Origin: Paraspadella gotoi
Taxonomy: Eukaryota > Chaetognatha
DNA length: 64,000 bases
Assembly: GCA_051294375.1 (NCBI GenBank)
Contig: CM119271.1
Location: 16,126,770 to 16,190,769 of the forward strand
Direction: 5' to 3'
A program made the translations under genes and the position numbers. Shown here piece after piece: positions 46,601-56,058 of the stretch (its first letter is position 1; the number at the start of each line of letters is the position of its first letter). A model generated the notes under the pieces. It was not told where the DNA came from and did no database searches. It worked only from the letters and a program-made list of their open reading frames with translations.

Positions 46601-49600
46601 TCGCCACCGTCCTCGCTGTCGAACCCATGAAGTTTATCTACAGGTGCGAATTGGGAATTGCCGACACCTGCCAGTGTGACAGGTGTTAACTTTTGCCGTT
46701 TCTTCTTCAGGGGCCGCATCGCCGTCTTCGCCACTCACGTCCTCAGAGAAGAGAGGATTGTGATCGTGGCTGAGCAAAGACCCGATTGTTCGGAGGAAGA
46801 GTCATTTCAGTGGATGAGTCGGGTCTTGCAGGTGAGTAAATCTAGAGTTTGTAAATAATACTTACAGATTATTATAATTTGATTCAATAAATCAGGCGGT
46901 GGACACGATTCACCAAGTGGGCGTGTATTGCTTGGCGCTGGTTCCGCCCAATTATCTCCCTAAGACGCCGCTAGGAGGAATTCACCTCTGGGAGACGAGG
47001 CGACGTTTCGAGGAAGGATCCCTTCATCCCGCCAACGTCCTCATGTGTCCGCACACTTGCGTCACTAACTTACCAAAGGTCGGGCATAGTTTAAGGATAT
47101 AAGGTCTCAAATATTAAATATTCTTATATTTAAAAGCATTGCATTGACTATAGGCCCGCGAGCACAACCATCCCGACGTCGGCCCCGCCTCTATGCACGT
47201 CGGCCAGATCGTTCAGGGGAATCGTATGGCTTCGGCTCAGGGAAGAGATCTTCAGGTAAAAAGGGAGTTTTAAAATGTGAAAGGAAAATAGTTATTTAAA
47301 TAAGGCCATCTTATACAATTTTAATTATTAATTAGTAGAAATAAGTTTGAATTTATTTGCAACAACGATTTTATTAGTACATAAGGACGTTGTTGCAAAT
47401 AAATTCAAACTTATTTCTACTAATCCAAACACAACGAAAAGAAAGGAAATTCGCTATGCCTAATTATTAATTTAACGAAATTGCGTTCAGGCGATCGAAG
47501 ATACCGACAACGCAAAAAAGTATCAGTTCCTCTCGGAGATTCTGCGGTGGAGAGCAAACACGACTCCTGACCACATTATCTATACTCTTATCAACGGGAA
47601 GGGACAAGAGGCTCTCAAGGTGACAACCGCGAATTTGAGATTAATATTGAAATCAAAACTGATAAAATTAAGGTTTAATACATTAAATTACATTTACATT
47701 ACTCTTCAGATAAGTTGCTCCGTGCTTCACAAAAAAGCCGAGAAAATCGGATGTCTCCTCCTCGATAAAGGGAGACTCAACACCGGCGACCACGTGGCTC
47801 TCCTCTTTCCGCCCGGCATCGACCTCGTAGCCGCCTTCTACGGATGCCTCTACGTCGGGGCCGTCCCCGTGCCCGTCAGGCCGCCACATCCGCAAAACCT
47901 CATCACTACACTGCCAACAGTCAGGTGGGTCGATCTTGACTGCGGGAGTCATCCGATCGTGCTTACTTTGGGTTCATTTTGAACGAGATTAAGTTCCTCA
48001 ATCTTATTTGCATATTGACGCAGCTTAGATTATTTCTCATATATTTTTGAATAAGTTTTCTTATGAGTCATAGTTTATAATTTTATCAATACATTGTATT
48101 TACAAAGGATTTTACACATTCTCCAATATTGTGTTCGAGTTATAACTGCTCGTTCCCCTTCCAGAATGACGGTGGAAGTGTCGAAAGCGCGGGCCGTCCT
48201 CGCATCCTCCTCAATCATGAAGATGTTGAAGAGTAAAGAAGCTTCGATCGTTGCAGGTCGCTTAGATTAGATTAGATTATGATGTATTATTATTGTTTCT
48301 CTTTAATAATAATTTGTTCTTTATTCGTAATAAAAACACTTATCTTCGTCCAATCAGATCCTCGAGCTTGGCCCACGTTACTCGACGCCGAAGATTTACC
48401 CAGGAAGAAATTAACGGCAATCTATCGCGCTCCAACGGCGGAGATGATCGCCTATTTGGATTTCAGTGTCTCCACTACAGGTTTTTCCCTTGACACTGTT
48501 GTTCCTTTTTCACTTTTGTTTCTGATGCTTTTTCCTTTCCCCTCAAATCCAGGAATGCTAGCTGGAGTCAAGATGTCTCACGCTTCGGGCACTGCGCTCT
48601 GTCGCTCGCTCAAAGTTCAGTGCGAACTCTACCCGACGAGGGAACTCATCCTCACTCTCGACCCTTACTCGGGCCTGGGTCTGTTGGACGAGACTCTTTC
48701 CTATCTTTTCTTCTTCTTTTCTTTAATTCATCCTCTCTATCTCTCTCTCCTTACAGGGTTCGTCCTCTGGTGCCTCTCATCCATTTATTCGGGTCATCAC
48801 TCCATTTTGGTTCCCCCGACCGACATAGAGGCAAATCCGTCGATGTACCTTCAAATTCTAAGTCAATACAAGGTAGTGAAAGCAAAAATCTTTTTTTAAT
48901 TATATTACCGGATCTTTTATTTAATTAATTAATTAATCTTTTACTTTTATTGCTTTTCCCTATCTTATCTTTCTTTTCCTTTCATTATATTTTCTTCTCT
49001 ATCTTCTTCTGTATTTTTTTTCCCTCTTTTTTTCCCCTTCTTTCATTCCCTTCCCTTTTTTATTTTTCCTTTCCTTTTTTTTCCATTTCATTCCTTTCAT
49101 TTCGTCTTTTTCCATTCCTATCCTATCCTTCCCTTTCTTTACCTTACCCTACTTTCTTCCCTTTTCCCTATTTCCCTTCCTTTTCCTTTCTTTTTTCTCT
49201 ATTTCATTTCCTTTCCAAATTGGAGGCCCGCGACGCTTTCTGCTCCTACAGCGTCTTAGAGTTGGTCTCGCGAGACTGCATGGCCACCGTCCCGCAACTC
49301 AAACAGAAAGGAATCAATTTGTCTTGTCTCAGGTAAGGAGAAAACCCTGACATAATGTTTAATAATCTGTTTAATATTTATCAAAACACTTCCCCCGCGG
49401 TCTCGAACTCAGGACCCTCGTGGTGGTTGCGGAAGAGCGGCCCCGCATGACTCTGACGACGTCCTTCACGAAACTCTTCTCCACCATCGGTGAGGATCTC
49501 ATTTTCTGGAATTGAATATAAATTCGTACTTAACCTAAATAAAATTAGATAAATATAATAACAATCCCATTCCTCCAGGCCTGTCTCCCCGCGTGGCGTC

Positions 49601-50658
49601 GACCTCCTTCGGTTGCCGCGTCAACGTCGCCCTCTGCGTCCAAGGGGCGTCGTGTCCCGACCCCACCGCCGTCTACGTCGATCAACGCGCGCTCAGGAAC
49701 GATCGAGTCGCGCTGGTGGAAAAGGGCGCCCCTCACTCCATCTGTCTCCTCGAGTCGGGCAAACTTCTGCCCGGCGTTCGAGTGGTCATCGCCAACCCGG
49801 AGACGAAGGGCCAATGCGCCGATTCGCACCTGGGGGAGATTTGGGTCGAGTCGCCGCACAAGTCAGTATTTATTAATCCTAATTTATAAATAATAATGTC
49901 AATTAGACTTCTTTTTAACAATGACTACATCATTCAACTCCAGCGCGAGCGGCTACTTCTCCATCTACGGCGACGAGTGCCTCCACGCGGATCATTTCGA
50001 CTCTCAGCTGGCGACGGGCGATCCTCAGCACATGGGCGTCATCTACGCGCGGACGGGATACTTGGGCTTCCTCCGACGGACCGACAATATCCAGGCCGAC
50101 GGATCCCGACATAACGCCGTCTTCATCGTCGGATCGCTGGACGAGACGATCATGCTGAGGGGTGAGATAGAGAGAGAGAGATATTGAGAAAGTGTCCGTA
50201 GTGAATAATAGAGCTGTGAATGATTGAGAAAACTAATAAAAACACTCGTTAGCTGACTTTACCCGTGACTCAATTAGTCATTTGCTAAAAGGTCTGTCTG
50301 CCATGAGAATATCTTACTTAAAAGATGCGCTAAATAAAATATTTTTTAACTCTTTGCTTTTGAGGATGTTAAGTTCTGAAAACCATGACTTGTGGAACTT
50401 TGTCAAGCGTTTCTTGATTCATTTGTTGACTTATGCTATCCCCCCCTACTTCCCTTTCTCCAAAAGGAATGCGTTACCACCCGATCGACATCGAGACGTC
50501 CGTCCTCCGCTCCCACCGCGCCATCTGCGAATGCGCCGTCTTCACCTGGACCAACCTCCTCGTCGTCGTCGTCGAACTCGACGGAAGCGAAAACGAGGCG
50601 CTCGACCTGATCCCGCTCGTCACTAACGTCGTGTTGGAGGAGCACTACCTCATCGTCG

Positions 50659-50698
<40 letters not shown>

Positions 50699-50895
50699 AA
50701 GAGAGAGAGAGAGAGAGAAAGATAGATATTGAGTGAAAGAGAGAAACCCCTTTTTTTTCCCATCCAGGCGTGATCGTGGTGGTTGATCCCGGCATCGTCC
50801 CCATTAACTCGCGAGGAGAGAAACAGCGAATGCATCTTCGCGACGGATTTCTCGCTGATCAACTTGATCCCATCTACGTCGCTTACAACATGTGA
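37310..50895 (+). CDS. DIP2: Disco-interacting protein 2 (DIP2), 36 exons
   Basis: DIP2 proteins carry a DMAP1-binding domain and two tandem adenylate-forming (FAAL-like) domains and have been linked to diacylglycerol metabolism. Exons: 37310-37513, 37659-37882, 37948-38100, 38433-38569, 38777-38903, 39331-39417, 39959-40075, 40361-40502, 40565-40722, 41392-41497, 41868-42009, 42125-42291, 42370-42526, 44077-44199, 44522-44721, 44793-44981, 45329-45515, 45590-45771, 45844-45990, 46343-46433, 46499-46643, 46711-46831, 46896-47078, 47154-47255, 47491-47619, 47710-47924, 48165-48256, 48358-48480, 48553-48678, 48757-48872, 49226-49332, 49413-49489, 49579-49861, 49944-50161, 50467-50658, 50768-50895 (1798 aa). 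Domains: DMAP1-binding about 1-140, disordered 145-480, adenylate-forming 1 about 530-1165, adenylate-forming 2 about 1215-1780. Highly conserved strings include KSRDMHW, YLDFSVSTTG and the terminus LADQLDPIYVAYNM. Exon 6 is the least certain (weak acceptor). Exon 10 uses a GC donor, or else adds four residues. AATAAA at 51540. Confidence 0.97.
42013..42052 (+). repeat. (GGCTT)8 pentanucleotide repeat beside DIP2 exon 11
   Basis: Eight perfect GGCTT units start three bases after the exon 11 donor, followed by a CTT/T-rich tract. The intron is only 115 bp, so the array takes up about a third of it. Confidence 0.9.
42527..44076. other. Large DIP2 intron 13 (1.55 kb)
   Basis: This is the longest DIP2 intron. 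The first half is purine-rich and holds an imperfect direct repeat at about 43231-43330 (GGTGGAAGAATGGTGGTT-like, two copies). A (CT)n microsatellite lies at about 43574-43656. The minus-strand open frame across 42762-43376 is explained by the purine bias. Confidence 0.6.
43574..43656. repeat. (CT)n microsatellite in DIP2 intron 13
   Basis: About 80 bp of almost pure CT dinucleotides on the + strand. Confidence 0.95.
47332..47423. repeat. Perfect 36-bp inverted repeat in DIP2 intron 24
   Basis: Arms 47332-47367 and 47388-47423 are exact reverse complements, separated by a 20-bp AT-rich spacer. The arms begin TTAGTAGAAATAAGTTTG. The structure could form a long hairpin in the pre-mRNA or be a foldback element. 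No target-site duplication is obvious. Confidence 0.9.
47971..48040 (-). repeat. Octamer-type short interspersed repeat in DIP2 intron 26
   Basis: Same blocks and order as 63491-63560: GGTTCATTTT, GAGATTAAGTTCCTCAATCT, ATTTGCATATTG, CTTAGATTATTTCT. Contains a perfect ATTTGCAT octamer. Confidence 0.75.
48930..49221 (+). repeat. Pyrimidine-rich tract in DIP2 intron 30
   Basis: Nearly 300 bp of C/T-rich sequence (TTTCC and CTTTT units, few purines) ends at the exon 31 acceptor, which is an unusual TTGGAG rather than a tract followed by CAG. Confidence 0.75.
50665..50720. repeat. (GA)n microsatellite in DIP2 intron 35
   Basis: GA dinucleotides with one GAAGA interruption begin seven bases after the exon 35 donor. 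Confidence 0.9.
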
Positions 50896-53438
50896 ATCCT
50901 CGTCCCGGTTTCGAACTCCCAGCCTCAACGCGGTCTCGAACCCAGTTTTGAACCTCGGAACTCATCTATTTCGCTCACACATCTCGCGATTTCTTAAGAG
51001 GACGACGCCGGCGAATCGAGGAAGACGAGGCTATTCCAGCCTAAGTACGGACGCCGGGCCGCCCGGGGGAAATCGTGGCTGGGGTTATCCAGGTTTGGTA
51101 CGGATCTGAACAGGGTCCGTTGGTCCGTACACCTTCTCGTCCTTCCTTTTTTCCCTATCGGCGGCGATATCGACGACAACAACAACAACATATTTCCGCG
51201 TAGCAGACTTTGCTTTTTACTCTTAACTAAACTTTATTCTATTGCGAAAATTTTAGATTAGACTCAATATTTAAAATCTATACCGCTGTACTTACGATGA
51301 GAAGTACGGATCTTTTTTTGTACAAAGCGGCGCAGTTATCATTAATAATTTAGTTTTCCTTAATCGCGTCGTCGATAATGCTGAGGATGTTTATGGTAAT
51401 TAATCATGATGATGATGATGATGATGGCGATTGTTAATGATGATGATGATGATTATGACAGATGATGTTTATCGCATTAGTAAAATTTCTCGTAAAAGAT
51501 TTTATACGTTAAATGACTTTGGAGACGTGTAAAGCTTTCAATAAATATTGTTATGCTCGAATAGGAAATATAATATTATTACGTAATAATTGCTAAATGT
51601 TTTACTATGTATCGTCTTTGCTGTGCTCTCTCTCTGTTACCACGCTCCTTTTCCGACGAAAGCTTTTCTGCGTTTTGACGACTTCGTCATCCACGTTTAA
51701 ATCGGCGTTGAAATTCACTTGTACATCCACTTTTCGGTAACACGCACTCATATTTTTTGATTTTACGTAGATTTAGTCGCATTTTTGAAGTCGGAGACTC
51801 TCTGGCAGCTGAAGGGGAAACCAAGTTTATGCAGAGTGAATTTGGTCGAGTGTTGCGACTCGTCGATTGATAACAACTGTGATATCTCTCGACTGTCGAG
51901 AAAAGAAGGAACGGTTAGAAAAAAGTGCTATCGCCCCTCCCCCCCCTCCTCCGCCCCGAAACCAAAGCTCTTGAGCCGAACGGCGAGCGAACGAGATCTC
52001 CGCTCGGGGGAACCAAACTCTCTTCTGGCGCTTTACATTTTCTTACATTCCCATTTTCGAGAAATGCCAACGCCTTTCGTTCCTTCCCCACTTTTAATAT
52101 TTAATAAGTTTTTTACTTTGACTGACATTGTCTAAGATTACGAAAATTCGTTTTTTGTTTCCTTAAGAGACGGAATCTCGTTAGCTCGCGCCGCCCGCGC
52201 CATTTATCATCATTACTAAATTAAAATAGTCGCTCATTAATTATTATTATTATTATTACTATTTCGGCTTTCGACTTTTTTTTTGTATTAATTATCGGTC
52301 GTTGTAAGAATCCCGCGCGTCGCGAAAAACGTCCAGTTTTTTCCTTTCTTTCTCTGTTATTGAATCAATTTTTTTTTTTTTTTTGCACAGTGCGAAAAAA
52401 ATGTTATATTATTACGCCTCTTCTTACTGCATGCTTTGACTGCTTCGTTAATCATAATGAATTGCATGTTTTCCAAATCTTTTATTTTAGTATTAAAGAA
52501 TAGGGGAACAGGGAAACTTTTCTTCTGCTAATTGGGTTTTTTTTTTTCCACGTTTGATCTATGTTGTCAGCGATTTTTTAGCAATAAAAAACACAGCAAC
52601 CTACGTGCTTTTTTTTGTCGATTGAAAATTGGGATCGTTACTCGAAATTTTTCAATCGCAAATCGAGAATCCAGAGTTGGAATCAAATTTTTTTCGACAG
52701 TTTGAATAAATTTCACCATTGACAATGTTTTAAAAATTAATATCTTTAAGAGTAGATTCGAGAAAAATATGAAGTAAAGTTAAAATTAATTAATTTTCAT
52801 CTCTTTGTAAATCGATTATTATAAATCTCTGTTTTCCTGTCAGATCTTTTTTGTTAGATTGTTCCGAATTCAAAGTAGCCACCCTCCTCTTTACAATATA
52901 TTTACGCCTTCGTGTTTATTAAATTTTAAATAAATGTTTTTAAGTTTGTTGTTTTTAAGTTTGATCGTTGTAAGGGTAACATTTTTAATTAATAATTATC
53001 AAGTTATTTTTAATTCTCTCTCTCCGATTTTCCTCACGGATTAAAAAATCCAATCATGTTTTTCGCTGCATCAATTTTTTTCTATTCGTTTACTTTTTTT
53101 TTTGACCCTCAACCGCCGCCCGCCTAAGATGGAACTTATTTTTAAACGACAAGATATTAATTGACATTAACATATTAAATATCTTTGACTTGGAGTGGTG
53201 GACTTGATAAATTTTAAATGATCATAAATGAGCGAAGATGATCTTAGGCGGCACGGTAGGGCTCGGTCGCGGATGCGCCAATTGCGCCGCCCTCCCCATT
53301 TCTTGTTTAGTTTCCACATTTTTTAAAATTTTTTATAAAAGTTTGTATTTTTTAGGTTTTTTTATTTTTTATTTTTAATCGTGCAATTCGTTGATGATAA
53401 TTCCGCCCTTAGTTTTCTTCTTCTTCTTCCTTCCCTCC

Positions 53439-53478
<40 letters not shown>

Positions 53479-53631
53479 ACAAAAAAAAAAAAATCCTCGT
53501 TTCTTTATTTAGTTGAATCCATCATTAATTACGGTATGTTTTTTTAAAAATAGATTAATAAATTTCGAACGAATCCAAAAACTCAATTCTTTTCGCTTCT
53601 CGCAACGACGACGACAATAACGACGACGACG
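50896..53631. other. DIP2 3' UTR and intergenic region
   Basis: Contains AATAAA at 51540, a (ATG)n stretch at about 51408-51450 and a (CT)n run at about 53446-53474. Mostly AT-rich, with the promoter of the first HSP10 gene at its right end. No canonical heat-shock element (three alternating GAA/TTC units) is apparent near 53632. No coding ORF. Confidence 0.5.
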
Positions 53632-54557
53632 ATGTCCGCCTTAAAGAAATTGATTCCCTTCGCGGATCGAGTCTTAGTCCAGAGATTCTCAGCGGAGACG
53701 ACGACCAAAGGTGGAATCGTTTTGCCCGAGAGTTCCAAGACCAAGGTAAGGGAAAAGGGCAAACTTATTTTTTTTTAGGCCGGATGCGGGTTGGGGTTGA
53801 CTCTAAGTCATCACCTCGAGCCTTTTTATGATAGTCGATTTTTAATTTACTTTAAATCTTTATCAGTTCATATTATTTTATTAATTAAATACGTCTGGAA
53901 GAAACTTTCGTGGATTCATCATCGGAGTATTTATCCATTTTGTATAGGCTATTAATTTGTTTACGAACCATGTGTTGCGCCGCAGTTTATTTTCACCTGT
54001 GGACACATGACAACAATAACTTTCTGAGCCCGTGTATTTATTACACGCAATGCATCGGAATTTCGTCTTTTATTTTTTGTTTTAGGATTTCCTGAAGGCG
54101 GGACTAGCAGTCACTTAGCTAATTATGAGCATTTTTAATGCAAGTGGGACCGACCGACAGACCGACCGAAAAGTGACTTATAGAGTACTCGCGGCGCAAT
54201 TAATAAAACGTTTTTCCCGATCAATATAAATTATATGTAGGACTCAAATATATACGTTAGATAATATCAAGGCCCAAATAAGCCGGGCTTCTCTCGATTT
54301 GTTTTCTCTTTCCCGTTAAATTTTAAAATGAGCTTGCCCTCCCCCCCTCGCGTCTCTCTCCTCAGGTCCACAACGCTAAAGTAATCGCCGTCGGCCCCGG
54401 ACGTCTCACCGATTCCGGCAAAGTCGTCCCCTGCTCCGTCTCTCCCGGCGACGTCGTCCTTTTGCCGGAATTCGGCGGAACCAAAGTCGAGACGGATGAC
54501 GAGACGGAGATGCTGCTCTTCCGAAGCGGCGACCTCTTGGGGAAGTGGGATAAGTGA
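53632..54557 (+). CDS. HSPE1: HSP10 mitochondrial co-chaperonin, copy A (2 exons)
   Basis: GroES/HSP10 forms the heptameric lid of the HSP60 folding chamber in the mitochondrial matrix. Exons 53632-53745 and 54366-54557 give 101 aa, the usual length. Visible hallmarks: LIPFADRVLV at the N-terminus, the mobile loop TTKGGIVLPESS with the chaperonin-contacting IVL triplet, KVIAVGPG, GDVVLLPEFGGTKV, and the C-terminal LFRSGDLLGKW. There is no cleavable presequence, as is normal for HSP10. The intron is phase 0 just after the mobile loop, the same position as in copy B 475 bp downstream, so the pair is a tandem duplication. No HSP60 gene is adjacent; the upstream neighbour is DIP2. Confidence 0.95.
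53746..54365. other. HSP10 copy A intron
   Basis: A 620-bp intron, much longer than the 285-bp intron of copy B. The excess includes the dispersed repeat at 54027-54185. Nothing else recognisable. Confidence 0.6.
54027..54185 (+). repeat. Dispersed repeat shared with 11103-11290
   Basis: Same block order as in tensin intron 26: GCCCGTGTATTT, TTTTAGGA with TTCCTGAAGGCG, CTAGCAGT, GAGCATTTTTAA, GACCGACCGAAAAGTGA. The GACCGACC motif is locally duplicated here. Confidence 0.7.
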
Positions 54558-55031
54558 AACCGGCGCCGCGTGTGGGATTGCGACGCGGCGCCGAAGGAAT
54601 CGCCGGCGTCATTACGAAAACAGAGAGAAAATCGTCACTGACTCGTTTTTGCTGCGTTAAAAGATCGAAGCAAATTTGGGGGCAAAATTGTGATCGATCG
54701 ATTGATGGATTGATTGACTGTGCGTCGTTCGAACTGTGGAGACTCGAATTTCGTTTTTGTGATTCTTTTTTTCCCCTTTTTTTTCGGTTTCCCCGCCGAC
54801 ATTGGAGGCCTTTGTACGGGCTTTGCTCCGGCCTGTGTACGTGCCTTTTTGTAGGCTTTTCGTACTCTCCCCGAGACAATGCTCGTCCAAGCGCCTTTCT
54901 TTTTATTTCACGTTAAGTTTTTTTTGCCAAATTTACAGTCGAAAGAAGTTGAGTCAACATTCCCTTTTGATTTCGACTCTTTTTTTTGACTGTCTCTGTC
55001 TCGCGATCTCTCTTTCCGTCTCGCTCTCGCG
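54558..55031. other. Gap between the two HSP10 genes
   Basis: A 474-bp gap. It has the copy A 3' UTR without an obvious AATAAA, then a pyrimidine-rich leader (about 54970-55031) before the copy B ATG. Its shortness leaves room for only a small promoter. Confidence 0.5.
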
Positions 55032-55622
55032 ATGGCTTCCTCCTTAAAACGACTCCTTCCCCTCGCCGATCGAGTCCTCGTTCGTCGCGCTGTCGTCGAC
55101 ACCAAAACGAAAGGAGGAATTTATTTGCCTGAGAAGTCGACGAAGAAGGTGAGGGGTTAGGGTGTTGTGGGGGAAGGAAAGGGTGGATGGGAATCGATCG
55201 AGGTCTGGCCGATGGATGAATTTGTTAGAGATGGCTTGTTTCATACTCATGAAGTCACGTTGGTACTAAAATGAGTAAATCATTTCAAGAATAAAAAATT
55301 ATTTAATTCGTTGGATAAAATTAATTAACAAAGCAAGATCGATGGAAATCTATGACAGCCACCGAGAGTAAATACTAAATAAACTTTTCGTAAATTAGTA
55401 ACCATTTGATAATTACCTCCCCCCCCCTTTCAGGCCAGCGACGCGACGGTGGTTGCCGTGGGTCCAGGCGCCGTGTCGGACAACGGAGACGTCATCCCTC
55501 TGACGGTGAAACCCGGAGACAGCGTCCTCTTGCCCGAATACGGAGGAACCAAAGTGGAAGTCGACGACGGCGACGAAATGTTCCTCTTTCGCGAGGGCGA
55601 CCTCTTGGGGAAATGGAATTGA
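55032..55622 (+). CDS. HSPE1: HSP10 mitochondrial co-chaperonin, copy B (2 exons)
   Basis: Exons 55032-55148 and 55434-55622, 101 aa. Same fold signature as copy A: LLPLADRVLV, mobile loop TKTKGGIYLPEKS, TVVAVGPG, GDSVLLPEYGGTKVEVDD and LFREGDLLGKWN. By eye about 62 of 97 aligned residues match copy A, so the duplication is old or the copies have diverged in role. The mobile-loop triplet is IYL instead of IVL; since this triplet docks into the HSP60 apical domain, binding strength may differ. Both loops keep the GG before it and the LPE after it, so both are expected to be functional. The ATG is in a CGATGG context. Confidence 0.95.
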
Positions 55623-56058
55623 GAGAGGGCGTCCTCTCTGGCGGATTGGAACCGAAACGAGCCTCTTTAGAGTGAAATGTGACGCTGTTTCTGTCAGTTG
55701 ACGTCGGTGTGACTCGGAAAAACTAAATCGTGTGACATAATTTCGCTGCTTACAATATCAACAATGACATTATTCTGTCCCATGTGATTTTTCGGAAGAC
55801 GAGGGATGAAGACGTCGGGTTTCGAACGACGATGATTCTTTTTGTCATTAATTTTTGTCACTTTTTCTCTTTTGTCATTCCATCCCCTGTCAGCCCTGAA
55901 GGAAATTAGTTCATAATGGACCCCTCGAAGCTTCATCCCTCTGTCGTTTAAAGAGAGGAAGAGACTTTCAGTCTAATTGCGTTTCGTTATATTGTTTATT
56001 TTGCAGAAGGAAATTTTCTTCTCTTTAACCGAACTCGTTTTATAAAGACCAAACCGGG
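55623..56058. other. Gap between HSP10 copy B and RBM5/10
   Basis: A 436-bp gap with no gene. A strong 3' splice-site-like TTGTTTATTTTGCAG ends at 56006, 52 bp before the RBM5/10 ATG, suggesting a 5' UTR intron or another leader-joining event. Confidence 0.5.

Noticed and set aside
51785-52135. 116-codon + strand open frame downstream of DIP2
   Set aside because: Starts with TTG, has no recognisable domain or splice context, and lies in DIP2 3' flanking DNA. I cannot support it as a gene.
53400-53631. Heat-shock element upstream of HSP10 copy A
   Set aside because: Scattered GAA and TTC triplets only; no run of three alternating units with two-base spacing.
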